Source: Mycobacterium sp. (lineage in GTDB: Bacteria; Actinomycetota; Actinomycetes; Mycobacteriales; Mycobacteriaceae). Taken from it: a stretch of 50,915 bases of DNA. A model generated the notes under the pieces. It was not told the origin of the DNA. It did no database searches and was given only the letters and a program-made list of their open reading frames with translations. The stretch is from the NCBI RefSeq assembly GCF_019247635.1, contig NZ_JAFBAR010000060.1, positions 1 through 50,915 on the forward strand, read 5' to 3'. A program made the translations under genes and the position numbers. This document shows, piece by piece, positions 42,796-50,915 of this stretch (the stretch's first letter is position 1; the number at the start of each line of letters is the position of its first letter).

Positions 42796-44283
42796 CTACC
42801 CGGCCAACGGCGCGCGGTCGGCGGCGCGACCGAACACCATCGCCTCTTCGATGCGGTCGAAGCGGTAGTCGATCGCATCGGCGAAATAGTTCTGTCGCAC
42901 ATTCCACGGCCGCTTGGTGCCTGACTTGGGCAGCGCATGCAGCGCCCGTTTGACGTATCCCGCCTGGATGTCCCAGGACGGCTTCTCGGCCATCGCCTGG
43001 TCACCGAGATGCGGATAGGCGTGCGTATAGCCGTGAGCGGCCATGTGTGCCAACAGCTTTGCCGTCGCCCGGGCGGTGATGTCGGCGCGCAGGGTCCAGG
43101 ACGCGTTCGTATACCCGACGCACCAGAACAGGTTGGGCACGTCGTCGAGCATGTGCGCCTTGTAGACGAACCGGTCGGCGGGATTGATCTGGGTGCCGTC
43201 GATGCTGATCGTGGCGCCGCCGAGGGCCTGCAGTTGCAAGCCGGTCGCGGTGACGACGATGTCGGCGTCGAGGTGCGCACCCGATTTAAGCGCGATGCCG
43301 GTGGCGTCGAAATGGTCGATGTGGTCGGTGGCCACGTCGGCGCGGCCCTGGGTGATCGCGGTGTAAAAGTCGGCGTCGGGGATGAGGCACATCCGTTGGT
43401 CCCAGGGGTTGTACCGCGGCTTGAAGTGGGTGTCGATGTCGTAGCCGTCGGGCAGGTTGTTGGTGGCAACGCGTCGCAGCAGCCACTTCACGAACCCGGG
43501 TATCTTGCGGGACAGGAACCAGAACGCCGCCTCCGTAAATGCCGCGTAGGTCCGGATGGCCTCGTGGGCGGCCCTGCGAGGCAACACTTTACGGGCGACG
43601 GCGGCGACCTTGCTGTACTTGGAGGCCGCCATGAGATAGGTCGGCGAGCGCTGCAGCATGGTCACCTTTTCGGCGCGTTCTGCCATCGACGGGATCAGCG
43701 TGACCGCGGTCGCGCCGCTGCCGATCACGACCACCTTCTTGCCGGCGTAATCCAGCTCTTCCGGCCAATGCTGCGGATGCACGACGGTGCCTGCGAACCG
43801 CTCGATGCCGGGGAGGTCGGGGGTGTACCCCTCGTCGTAGTTGTAGTAGCCGCTGCCGAAAAACAAGAACCGGCTGCGGTAGCGGCGCCAGGTGCCTTCT
43901 TCCTCGGCCGTGACCGTCCAGGTGTCGGTCGATGAATCCCAGTCCGCCGAGCGCACAAGGCTTTTGAACTGGATGTGGCGGTCGATGCCGTGCTTGTGCG
44001 CGGTGGCGGTCAAGTACTCGCGGATGTGGACCCCGTCAGCGACGCCTTCCCTGCGGGTCCACGGCTCGAACGGAAAGGACAGCGAGAAGATGCTGCTGTC
44101 CGAACGCACGCCGGGATAGCGGAACAGATCCCAGGTGCCGCCGATCCGCGCGCGCCGCTCCAGGATGGTGTAGGTGAGCTGCGGGTTGCGCTCAGTGATT
44201 CGATACGCCGCGTCGATGCCGGAAATGCCGGCCCCGACGATGAGGACATCGAGGGAGTCGCTGGCGGGGTTCTGATGGCTCAT
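42796..44283 (-). CDS. Flavin-containing (Baeyer-Villiger type) monooxygenase
   Basis: A 495-aa FAD/NADPH enzyme equivalent to Rv0565c and related to EthA. The FAD site is LIVGAGISGIDAA, the BVMO fingerprint is FAGTVVHPQHWPE, and the NADPH site is VVIGSGATAVTL. In M. tuberculosis such enzymes can activate thioamide prodrugs such as ethionamide. The natural substrate is unknown. ATG 44283 follows a TAAATT -10 after 7 nt. It lies 38 nt upstream of gpsA on the same strand. Confidence 0.93.
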   Translation of the reverse strand: MSHQNPASDSLDVLIVGAGISGIDAAYRITERNPQLTYTILERRARIGGTWDLFRYPGVRSDSSIFSLSFPFEPWTRREGVADGVHIREYLTATAHKHGIDRHIQFKSLVRSADWDSSTDTWTVTAEEEGTWRRYRSRFLFFGSGYYNYDEGYTPDLPGIERFAGTVVHPQHWPEELDYAGKKVVVIGSGATAVTLIPSMAERAEKVTMLQRSPTYLMAASKYSKVAAVARKVLPRRAAHEAIRTYAAFTEAAFWFLSRKIPGFVKWLLRRVATNNLPDGYDIDTHFKPRYNPWDQRMCLIPDADFYTAITQGRADVATDHIDHFDATGIALKSGAHLDADIVVTATGLQLQALGGATISIDGTQINPADRFVYKAHMLDDVPNLFWCVGYTNASWTLRADITARATAKLLAHMAAHGYTHAYPHLGDQAMAEKPSWDIQAGYVKRALHALPKSGTKRPWNVRQNYFADAIDYRFDRIEEAMVFGRAADRAPLAG

Positions 44284-44290
44284 GTCATCG

Positions 44291-44296
44291 AATTTA
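44291..44296 (-). promoter_or_regulatory. Predicted -10 (TAAATT) of the monooxygenase gene
   Basis: TAAATT on the minus strand is 7 nt from ATG 44283. No clear -35 is found. Confidence 0.45.
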
Positions 44297-44404
44297 TCCG
44301 GCGCTGGGAACCCGGTTCGGCCGCGCGGCCCGAACGTGCGCCGAACGTGATGTGAGGGCGAGAATCGCCGCGGATTTTCACCCTCAGTTCACGCTGGGCG
44401 CGGC

Positions 44405-44896
44405 CTACCGGTAGTTGACGAACTGCAGTGCGACGTCCAGGTCGGCCTGCTTCAGCATGGCGATGACGGCCTGCAGGTCGTCGCGCTTCTTGCTGGTGAC
44501 GCGCACTTCGTCGCCCTGGATCTGGGTCTTGACGGTTTTGGGCCCCTCGTCACGGATGAGCTTGGTGATCTTCTTGGCGTTCTCGCTGCTGATGCCCTGC
44601 TTGATGGTGCCGGTGACCTTGTAGGTCTTGCCGGAGGCCTGCGGCTCGCCGGCGTCGAAGGCCTTCATCGAAATGTCGCGGCGGATCAGTTTTTCCTTGA
44701 ACACGTCGACGGCGGCCTTGACCCGCTCCTCCGTGGACGATGTCAGCTCGACGGCCTCGTCGCCCTTCCACGCGATCTTGGTGTCGGTGCCGCGGAAGTC
44801 GAAGCGCGTGGCCAGCTCCTTGGCGGCCTGGTTGAGCGCGTTGTCGACCTCCTGATGCTCGACCTTGCTGACGATGTCGAACGATGAATCCGCCAC
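44405..44896 (-). CDS. YajQ-family nucleotide-binding protein
   Basis: A 163-aa UPF0234/DUF520 protein equal to Rv0566c. It opens [20 protein letters not shown] and has [10 protein letters not shown] and [19 protein letters not shown], all conserved. Some relatives bind RNA or cyclic di-GMP; the mycobacterial role is unknown. GTG 44896 is preceded by AAGGGACGG, a good ribosome site. It is divergent from tRNA-Tyr, 69 bp away. Confidence 0.94.
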   Translation of the reverse strand: MADSSFDIVSKVEHQEVDNALNQAAKELATRFDFRGTDTKIAWKGDEAVELTSSTEERVKAAVDVFKEKLIRRDISMKAFDAGEPQASGKTYKVTGTIKQGISSENAKKITKLIRDEGPKTVKTQIQGDEVRVTSKKRDDLQAVIAMLKQADLDVALQFVNYR

Positions 44897-44965
44897 TAGA
44901 TCCGTCCCTTCTTCGCGTGCCAGCGGTTTGTGCCCTGTCTACCCGCTCGTTGTACCCTGCTAGGC

Positions 44966-45046
44966 GGCAGGTTGCCCGAGCGGCCAATGGGAGCGGACTG
45001 TAAATCCGTCGCGAAAGCTTCACTGGTTCGAATCCAGTACCTGCCA
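44966..45046 (+). tRNA. tRNA-Tyr (GTA)
   Basis: A complete cloverleaf: the acceptor stem GGCAGGT pairs with ACCTGCC, the anticodon loop is CTGTAAA with GTA at 45000-45002, the T-arm is CTGGTTCGAATCCAG, and there is a long variable arm as expected of tyrosine tRNA. The discriminator is A45046 and CCA is encoded at 45047-45049. TACCCT (44953-44958) with TTGTGC 19 bp upstream may be its promoter. Confidence 0.96.
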
Positions 45047-45230
45047 CCACCACGTCAGAGAGTGTGATCACCGGTGCGCGAGCGTAACCGCACCGCGAAT
45101 CTCAAGCGATTTTTTCGCAGTGCCGTTACGTCGGCGACGCCGAGCGAGGACCACCGGCGGACCCCGACAAAAACGTCCGTGAGCTGCGCGCCAAGTTTCC
45201 GCCGATGATCCTTTAAGGGCCGCCGCAGAA

Positions 45231-45276
45231 CCTTTTCTTGACGCACCGACACGCCGCCGCGCGGCTCGAGAAAAGG
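45231..45276 (+). promoter_or_regulatory. Leader stem-loop covering the ribosome site of the secreted peptidase gene
   Basis: CCTTTTCT (45231-45238) pairs perfectly with AGAAAAGG (45269-45276). The right arm contains the AAAGG that would serve as ribosome site 10 nt before ATG 45287. An inner GC palindrome (GCCGCGCGGC, 45256-45265) could stack inside the loop. The structure could hide the site when folded. Confidence 0.4.
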
Positions 45277-45286
45277 ACCGAAAACC

Positions 45287-45997
45287 ATGATCAACAACAA
45301 GATCGTCGCCGCGGCCCGCAAGGCCGGCCAAACCGGGCTGCTGGCCGCGGCAGCCGCCGCTGCACTGGTCGGATTCGCCGGCGCGGCCCATGCCGCCCCG
45401 CAGAGCCCGGCCCCGAACGCCACCCAAGGCTCCACGTTGTACGGCAACCCGACCGAGGCCGCCCAGTGGTGGCGCCACCAGCACCTCGAAGACTGCGGGC
45501 CGATGTCCGCGGCTGATGTGGTCGGGCAGATGACGGGCAGCGAACCCTCTGAGACGGCCATCTGGGCGGCGTCGGCCACCATGCGCAGCACCGTCCATTC
45601 GGGCCCCATCTCGATCGGCATGGGCATCTCACCCGAGGACCTGCCCAAGCTGCTGGCGCACTACAACGTCAAGGCGACACTCACCGACAGCAAGACGCAG
45701 AGCCAGACCGGCCTGGCGACCGGGCTGACGGCGCTCGAGCAGTACCTGGCCCAGGGCCACGCTGTAATCGCCGGCGTCAACGCCGAAACGATCTGGAACA
45801 TGTCCGGGGACACCACCGACCCCGACCACGCGGTTGTGGTGACCGGCATCGACACCCAGGCCGGTGTGGTGCACCTCAACGACAGCGGCATCGACACGGG
45901 CCGCGACGAGCAGGTCCCCCTCGCCACCTTCGAAAAGGCTTGGGCCACAAGCAACAACATGCTCGTTGTCACCGCCGACACCGTCAAAGTTAAATAG
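45287..45997 (+). CDS. Secreted C39-like cysteine peptidase
   Basis: A 236-aa exported protein: signal peptide of 36 residues ending AHA, and a mature domain of papain-like C39 type. The catalytic cysteine is C70 in LEDCGPMSAADVV, the histidine is H181 in DPDHAVVVTGID, and N198/D199 follow in HLNDSG. No ABC transporter or leader-peptide substrate is nearby, so it is unlikely to be a bacteriocin processor. A cell-envelope or host-facing role is possible. It ends one base before the convergent SDR gene. Confidence 0.87.
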   Translation: MINNKIVAAARKAGQTGLLAAAAAAALVGFAGAAHAAPQSPAPNATQGSTLYGNPTEAAQWWRHQHLEDCGPMSAADVVGQMTGSEPSETAIWAASATMRSTVHSGPISIGMGISPEDLPKLLAHYNVKATLTDSKTQSQTGLATGLTALEQYLAQGHAVIAGVNAETIWNMSGDTTDPDHAVVVTGIDTQAGVVHLNDSGIDTGRDEQVPLATFEKAWATSNNMLVVTADTVKVK

Positions 45998-46801
45998 TCA
46001 GTGGATGCGGGCGCTGCCGCCGAGGCCTATCTCGAGGACGCTGCCGGTGATCACCCCGGGGTCGGAAACCAGGTAGAGCACTCCGCGGCTGACGTCCTCG
46101 GGTTGCAGCCACGGCAGAGGTATCGGGTTGGCCCGCATCATGCGGCGCACCAAATCGTCGGGAACGTCGTCGGTGTCGGCGGGCTGCACCATCGGTGTCT
46201 GGGTGGTCGTCGGGCAAACGACGTTGACCGTGATGCCCTCTTTGGCGACCTCCAACGCGACGGATTTCGCCAGCCCGATCACCCCCCACTTGGTTGCGTT
46301 GTACGCCGCCAACTCGGGGATTCCCATCCGGCCGCCCATCGAGGAGGTGACGACGATCCTGCCGAAGCGCTGGCGCTGCATCACCGGTATCGCTGCCCGC
46401 AAAGTATGGAAAACGCCGCTCAGGTTGGTATCCAGCAGCTGCTGCCAAACCTGGTCGCTGACGTCGACCAGCGGACCGGTGCTGACGATGCCCGCATTGG
46501 CCACAACGATGTCGAGGCTGCCCAGGTCCTGCACCGTCCGCTCGACCGCGGTGCCGACTTGGGCCGGATCGCGCACGTCGAGGCCCAGCGGCAGGCAGCG
46601 CCGGCCCAGCTCTTCGACCAGCTTGGCAGTCTCACGTAGGTCGTCCTCGGTACCCAGCGGGTAGGTCAGGTCCGTCATCGGACCGGGCGCATCGGCGACG
46701 GCGATGTCCGCCCCTTCGGCCGCCAGTGTCAACGCATGTGCGCGTCCCTGACCTCGACCGCCTCCGGTGATCAAGGCGACCCGTCCGTCCAAGGCTCCCA
46801 T
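45998..46801 (-). CDS. Short-chain dehydrogenase, mycofactocin-coupled style
   Basis: A 267-aa classical SDR. The cofactor motif ITGGGRGQGRAHA (about residues 11-23) with GQGR is the form seen in mycofactocin-dependent SDRs, which hold NAD tightly. NAG is at 102-104, the catalytic serine is near 153, and Y167-K171 lie in YNATK. An alcohol or sterol-like substrate is likely but unknown. TAACGT on the minus strand lies 8 nt before ATG 46801. The final residues abut the peptidase stop, so the two genes end back to back. Confidence 0.88.
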   Translation of the reverse strand: MGALDGRVALITGGGRGQGRAHALTLAAEGADIAVADAPGPMTDLTYPLGTEDDLRETAKLVEELGRRCLPLGLDVRDPAQVGTAVERTVQDLGSLDIVVANAGIVSTGPLVDVSDQVWQQLLDTNLSGVFHTLRAAIPVMQRQRFGRIVVTSSMGGRMGIPELAAYNATKWGVIGLAKSVALEVAKEGITVNVVCPTTTQTPMVQPADTDDVPDDLVRRMMRANPIPLPWLQPEDVSRGVLYLVSDPGVITGSVLEIGLGGSARIH

Positions 46802-46949
46802 GAACGGCGACGTTAGCAGCCGTGCCGCGTCACCCGATCACACCCGCGACCGCGGCCAGGACGGACCGGCCGCCGGGGTCTTCAGCCGTACCGGGCACCA
46901 CCGCAACGCCCGCCTCGGACCGAGGAGCGGTCGTGGTAAACCGGGAGCC

Positions 46950-48401
46950 ATGACCGCGCTTGCCGACGAGACACGCTGGATGGATGCCATCGACCAGGCG
47001 GCGCTGGTGGCCAAGGGCGAGGTCGCGCCGAGCGAACTCCTCGACGCCGCGATCGAGCGGATCGAACAATCGAACCCCGCGCTGAACGCCGTGGTGATCG
47101 AGTGGTTCGAGCATGCCCGGTTGATCGCCGCCGATCCGGACCTGCCTGACGGGCCGTTCCGCGGCGTCCCATTCCTGCTCAAGGACCTCTATACGAGCTT
47201 CGCCGGTCAGACCCTGTCGAACGGCAACATCGCGCTGAAAGAGGCGGCCAAGATCGACACCACCGATACCACCCTGGTGGCCAGGTTCAAAGCGGCCGGT
47301 CTGGTGATAGCCGGACGGACGAACAGTCCCGAACTGGGCAGCCTGCCGACCACACAACCGCTGGCCTGGGGACCTACCCGCAACCCGTGGGCGCTGGCGC
47401 GCACACCCGGCGGGTCGAGTGGGGGCGCCGCAGCCGCCGTCGCCGCCGGAATGGTGCCGTTCGCCAACGCGTCCGACGGCGGTGGCAGCATCCGCATCCC
47501 GGCATCGTGCTGCGGGCTGGTGGGACTCAAGCCGAGCCAGGGCAGGATCACGGTCGGGCCGACGCGCTCCGAGGCCGGGCTCGGGGTCGAACTGGGCCTG
47601 AGCCGCACCGTGCGCGACACGGCGGGGTTGCTCGACGCGGTCCGCGGCCCCGGCGTGGGCGACAGCGTGATCGCGCCGCCGCCGCAGCGGCCCTACCTCG
47701 ATGAAGTCGGTGCCGACCCCGGTCGGTTGCGCGTCGGGTTGCTCGACGTCCACCCGCGCGGTGAGTTCCTGCACGATGACTGCATCGCGGCGGTTCGCTC
47801 CGCGGCGTCGATGCTTGAGGGCCTTGGACACGTCGTCGAGCCAGCGTGGCCGGCATGTCTTGCCGACACGACGCTGCCGTACAAGTTCATGGCCCAGTGG
47901 GCGACGCAGATGGCGCTGGCGGCGCGCGGGATCGGCGAGACGATCGGGCGTGAGGTAACCGCAGCGGAGATCGAGCCGGTGAACTGGGCGCTCGTCGAGC
48001 AGGCGCGGCGGTTGACCGCCGTCGACTATGCCATCGCCCAGGCCGAAGGTTGGGCCTTCCGGCGTGCGCTGCAGCAGTGGTGGGCCGGCGGCTGGGACCT
48101 GCTGCTAACCCCGACGGTGGCCGAACCGCCTTTGCCGCTAACCGAATTCGAGAACGACCCCGAGCATCCGACCGCACCGATGCGTCGCGCCGGGCAGTTC
48201 GCCGCGTTCACACCGCCGTTCAACATGAGCGGCCAGCCGGCGATCAGCCTGCCCCTGCACCGCAACGCCGAAGGTCTGCCGATCGGTGTTCAGCTCGCCG
48301 CCGCCTACGGTCGGGAAGACGTGCTGATTCGCGTTGCCGCCCAACTGGAATCGGCGCACCCCTGGGCGTCGTATCAGCCTCCGCCGCCTATCCGATCCTG
48401 A
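46950..48401 (+). CDS. Amidase signature enzyme
   Basis: A 483-aa amidase with the Ser-cisSer-Lys triad: K78 in FLLKDLY, S156 in GGSSGG and S180 in DGGGSIRIPAS. The long glycine-rich signature stretch is intact. Relatives include GatA, 6-aminohexanoate-cyclic-dimer hydrolase and FAAH-like enzymes. No gatB or gatC lies nearby, so a tRNA amidotransferase role is unlikely. ATG 46950 is chosen from the start of conserved sequence. It converges with the P450 gene. Confidence 0.9.
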   Translation: MTALADETRWMDAIDQAALVAKGEVAPSELLDAAIERIEQSNPALNAVVIEWFEHARLIAADPDLPDGPFRGVPFLLKDLYTSFAGQTLSNGNIALKEAAKIDTTDTTLVARFKAAGLVIAGRTNSPELGSLPTTQPLAWGPTRNPWALARTPGGSSGGAAAAVAAGMVPFANASDGGGSIRIPASCCGLVGLKPSQGRITVGPTRSEAGLGVELGLSRTVRDTAGLLDAVRGPGVGDSVIAPPPQRPYLDEVGADPGRLRVGLLDVHPRGEFLHDDCIAAVRSAASMLEGLGHVVEPAWPACLADTTLPYKFMAQWATQMALAARGIGETIGREVTAAEIEPVNWALVEQARRLTAVDYAIAQAEGWAFRRALQQWWAGGWDLLLTPTVAEPPLPLTEFENDPEHPTAPMRRAGQFAAFTPPFNMSGQPAISLPLHRNAEGLPIGVQLAAAYGREDVLIRVAAQLESAHPWASYQPPPPIRS

Positions 48402-48450
48402 CATGCAGGTGGTGACCGCCGTCCTGCTGCCGACCGACGAGCAACACCGC

Positions 48451-48467
48451 GGCCGCCCGAAGCGGCC
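48451..48467. terminator. Bidirectional stem-loop between amidase and P450 genes
   Basis: GGCCGC, loop CCGAA, then GCGGCC: a perfect 6-bp GC stem. Its last base belongs to the P450 stop codon on the minus strand. Confidence 0.45.
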
Positions 48468-49693
48468 TAGCCGAACCTGATGGGCAGACTTATCGGTCCG
48501 CTCAGAGTGACCATCGGCTTCCATGGCGCCGGCCCCGCGATTCGTGGGTTGACCAGCCGCTGCGCGACAATCCGCAAGGCTTCGGCGATCTCGAGCCTGG
48601 CCAGGTTGGCGCCCAGGCAGTAGTGCACGCCGCCGCCGAACGTCAATATGGCCGGCGCTCCCTCGCGCGTGATGTCCACGCGGTTCGGGTGATCGTAGAC
48701 CGCTGGATCCCGGTTGGCCGCAGCGGTATTCACCAGCACCATCGTTCCGACCGGGAATAGGCAACCGCCTAGTTCGACGTCCTCGGCCAAGACGCGCATG
48801 GTGCCCCCGGCTATCGGCGAATGACGCATGGTTTCCTCGACCGCCCGGAACGCCAATTCCGGGCGCGCCTTGAGGAGCTCCCACTGGTCCGGATGCTCGC
48901 ACAACACCTGAATCGATGCGGCGACCTGGTTACGCGTGGTGTCCGTCCCCGCCAGCAGCAGGCCCGCCGCGAGCATGCGGAGTTCCGCGTGGGTGAGACG
49001 ATCGCCGTCATCCTCGGCGCGGATGAGGTCGGAAAGCAGATCGTCGGTCAGGGTGTCTCGACGCCGGGCGACCATGTCGTCGACATACTCGTCGAGCTCG
49101 CCCCATGCGCGCATGACGATCGACTCTTCTGTGGCGGCAACGAAATTGAAGTTGAACGCCTTGAACACGTCATCGGCCCACCGTGAAAACCGCTGCCAAT
49201 CCTCGCGGGGCGCCCCGAGCAGCGCGCAGATGATCGGTACCGGGTAGGGGCGTGCGATGTCGGCGACGACATCGCAGTGTCCCGCCTCGGCGACACGATC
49301 GATCAGATCGTTCAACACGGTGTCTATCGTGTCGTGCAACCGTGCGGTGGCGCGCGGTGTGAATGCCTTGGATACCAGGGCGCGCAGCCGTTGGTGGGCG
49401 GGCCCTTCCAGACACAGCAGACTGTTGGTGACCTTGTCCCACAGTGGGCCCGAGGTGACGCCCTGCACGGCGAGATTCATGCCCGGCGAGATCTGGAAAC
49501 GGTTGTCGCGCAAGACGGAACGGACTAATTGGTAGGAGAGCACCTCGGGCCCGAACGGGCCCATCGCGATGGGGGCCAGCTTCTGCGCCGCCTGAATCCT
49601 CGGATAAACTTCCGCGGGAGTCTCGGTGTGCTGGTAGGCCAGCGTCGGCAGCTCGGCGTCGAAAACGCTTGGGGGAGCGGTGCTCACAACCAT
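48467..49693 (-). CDS. Cytochrome P450
   Basis: A 408-aa soluble bacterial P450. The haem loop is FGGGVHYCLG with the iron-binding C359. The I-helix oxygen motif is AGTDTT (248-253), and the ExxR pair is E287/R290. I cannot place it in a numbered CYP family by eye. An amidase and an SDR lie close by, which may be one oxidation/hydrolysis neighbourhood. No ferredoxin gene is adjacent. ATG 49693 starts it. Confidence 0.92.
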   Translation of the reverse strand: MVVSTAPPSVFDAELPTLAYQHTETPAEVYPRIQAAQKLAPIAMGPFGPEVLSYQLVRSVLRDNRFQISPGMNLAVQGVTSGPLWDKVTNSLLCLEGPAHQRLRALVSKAFTPRATARLHDTIDTVLNDLIDRVAEAGHCDVVADIARPYPVPIICALLGAPREDWQRFSRWADDVFKAFNFNFVAATEESIVMRAWGELDEYVDDMVARRRDTLTDDLLSDLIRAEDDGDRLTHAELRMLAAGLLLAGTDTTRNQVAASIQVLCEHPDQWELLKARPELAFRAVEETMRHSPIAGGTMRVLAEDVELGGCLFPVGTMVLVNTAAANRDPAVYDHPNRVDITREGAPAILTFGGGVHYCLGANLARLEIAEALRIVAQRLVNPRIAGPAPWKPMVTLSGPISLPIRFG

Positions 49694-50040
49694 GGCGGTC
49701 TCCTCAGTCTTGAGCTACGCCGCGGGCTGCGTGGTGCCGGCCATCGGGCGTGACAGTCCGGCAGGTGTGATGGCCCAGTGGATTGCGCCGGGTTCGAAAG
49801 ACACAGAAAGCAACGATGGCCGCGGCGAAGGGTTCCAGACTCAATCGCTCACCTGCCTCATTGCAGTGCAGCCACGCGGGACTTGAGCCGCTGACAACTG
49901 TTCAACAATGTATGGCCACCGCCACGGGGTGTCAACGAAGCGCGCCGAGCTCTCTCAACATCCGAGCCTGTGAGGTGTTGGTATGTCTTGTCGCGATGGT
50001 TTGGGCGCCTACGCGCCGATCTTTGTGAGATTCTGTGCGA
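49694..50040. other. Divergent intergenic region, P450 / cyclase-ATPase gene
   Basis: These 347 bp hold no gene I can support; short open frames lack family similarity and ribosome sites. Near its right end GATTCT (50029-50034) lies 6 nt before GTG 50041 and may be the -10 of the regulator gene. No clear inverted repeat or RNA gene was found. Confidence 0.5.
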
Positions 50041-50915
50041 GTGTCCGCGGCGGGTGCGCCCTCGGGTGTCGTGACGTTTCTGTTCACCGACATCGAAGGC
50101 TCGACCCGGCGGTGGGAGGCCGACGCCGATGGCATGCGGACTGCACTGGCCGCTCATGACGAGCTGTTGCGCAGCGTGATCGAGGCACACGGCGGTTGGT
50201 TGTTCAAGCACACCGGTGACGGCGTGTGTGCAGCGTTCGCATCGCCAAAGGGTGCGGTCGATGCCGCCGTGACCGCCCAGCGCGCGCTGGAGTTGCCGGT
50301 TCGGATGGGATTGGCGACCGGGGAGGCGGAGCTGCGGGAGGCAGACTATTTCGGTCCGGTGCTCAACCGCGCCGCCCGGGTGATGGCGGCCGGACATGGC
50401 GGTCAGGTCCTGCTAGCCGACTCGACGGCTCGCCTGCTCAGCGGAGTAGACCTGCTTGGGATGGGATCTCGACGGCTGCGCGATGTGCCGGGCGCGGTTG
50501 GGCTATACCAGGTTTGCGCGCCCGGCTTGCGGACCGACTTTCCCCCGCTGCGCGCGCCCGATTCCAATCCGGGAAATCTGCGGCCGCAGCAGACGAGCTT
50601 TGTGGGGCGTGCCGCGGCGGTCGCCGAGGTGCAGACGGCGGTGCGCACACATCGGCTGGTGACGTTGACAGGGGTGGGCGGAGTGGGCAAGACCCGCCTG
50701 GCGATCGAGGCCGCTGCGCGTCTGGCCGATGAATTCCCCGACGGGATATGGCTTTTCGAGCTGGCCGCGGTAACTGACCCGGAGGCGGTGCCCGATGCCG
50801 TGGCATCGGTCCTGGGCATCACCCAACAGGCCGGCATGAGTGTGCGCGAGAGTGTGGCCGCGGCGCTGGAAGGCAGAGTGCGGCTGCTCGTGGTCGACAA
50901 CTGCGAACACGTCCT
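50041..50915 (+). CDS. Class III cyclase-domain/P-loop ATPase regulator (3' end outside window)
   Basis: The first 291 codons of a long protein. Residues 1 to about 165 are a class III nucleotide cyclase domain: the metal motif FLFTDIEGST with D17, and HTGDGVCAAF with D60. A signalling ATPase domain follows, beginning RPQQTSFVGR, with a P-loop GVGGVGKT at about 211-218 and LLVVDNCEHV (Walker B) at the window edge. M. tuberculosis has several such proteins (Rv0386, Rv1358, Rv2488c type) that end in a LuxR HTH, so one is expected downstream. GTG 50035 is an alternative start. Confidence 0.88.
   Translation, partial: MSAAGAPSGVVTFLFTDIEGSTRRWEADADGMRTALAAHDELLRSVIEAHGGWLFKHTGDGVCAAFASPKGAVDAAVTAQRALELPVRMGLATGEAELREADYFGPVLNRAARVMAAGHGGQVLLADSTARLLSGVDLLGMGSRRLRDVPGAVGLYQVCAPGLRTDFPPLRAPDSNPGNLRPQQTSFVGRAAAVAEVQTAVRTHRLVTLTGVGGVGKTRLAIEAAARLADEFPDGIWLFELAAVTDPEAVPDAVASVLGITQQAGMSVRESVAAALEGRVRLLVVDNCEHV

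Noticed and set aside
46950..48401. GatA subunit of tRNA amidotransferase
   Set aside because: gatB and gatC are not adjacent and the C-terminal half differs from GatA; a general amidase is the safer call.
49741..49900. tRNA-like GGTTCGAA motif in the P450 upstream region
   Set aside because: No pairing acceptor stem or anticodon arm can be built around it.

Overview
The window is high-GC actinobacterial DNA whose gene order follows the hemL-to-yajQ stretch of Mycobacterium tuberculosis (Rv0524 to Rv0566c, as I recall that map). The proteins are clearly mycobacterial: GTG and TTG starts are frequent, genes overlap through ATGA/GTGA/TTGA junctions, and there is a 13E12-family HNH protein and a DUF732 exported protein. 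I take it to be a Mycobacterium, probably a slow grower other than M. tuberculosis. Species cannot be fixed by eye. Gene names rest on motif reading and remembered orthologues; no database search was run.

Layout. 250-6238: one tightly overlapping operon of hemL, a histidine phosphatase, a TlpA-like thioredoxin lipoprotein, ccdA, resB and ccsA (haem synthesis plus System II cytochrome c maturation). 6294-9243: a proline-rich ParA/MinD-like ATPase, two small membrane proteins and fabH on the other strand. 9345-11544: an insertion relative to M. tuberculosis holding a helix-turn-helix protein, a ClpC-N-domain-only protein and a DUF222/HNH protein. 11558-19617: menA, an MTA-phosphorylase-type gene, galE-like epimerase, membrane proteins and two nucleotide-sugar-type transferases. 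19668-29729: a long minus-strand block with an amino acid permease, a GT-C-like membrane protein, menE, a DUF3349 protein, pitA, a VOC protein, menB, an exported FG-GAP-like protein, a Ddn-like nitroreductase and fadD8. 29809-40198: an amidohydrolase, menC, bpoC, menD, a membrane protein, the GT4 mannosyltransferase mgtA/pimB, menG, a DUF732 protein, menJ and the polyprenyl synthase grcC1. 40218-46801: htpX behind a SigE-like promoter, an orphan HicB-like protein, gpsA, a Baeyer-Villiger-type monooxygenase, yajQ, tRNA-Tyr, a secreted C39-like peptidase and an SDR. 46950-end: amidase, cytochrome P450, and the start of a cyclase-domain/ATPase regulator.

How they work together. The dominant theme is respiratory chain supply: haem (hemL), cytochrome c assembly (ccdA, resB, ccsA and the thioredoxin) and menaquinone (menE, B, C, D, A, G, J, plus a prenyl synthase). 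Interspersed genes serve envelope lipids and glycolipids (fabH, mgtA, gpsA), phosphate uptake (pitA) and envelope proteostasis (htpX).

The most interesting local system is the cassette at 9345-10199. A tiny HTH protein is followed by a stand-alone double Clp_N protein. Its promoter looks leaderless, and two TGTCAA-type inverted repeats sit on its -35 and -10. Such a protein could act as a decoy for ClpC1 ligands. Other notable signals are a 60-bp near-perfect palindrome at the ccdA/resB junction, short inverted repeats carrying the stop codons of convergent gene pairs, and a recurrent -10 hexamer placed 6 to 8 nt before start codons.
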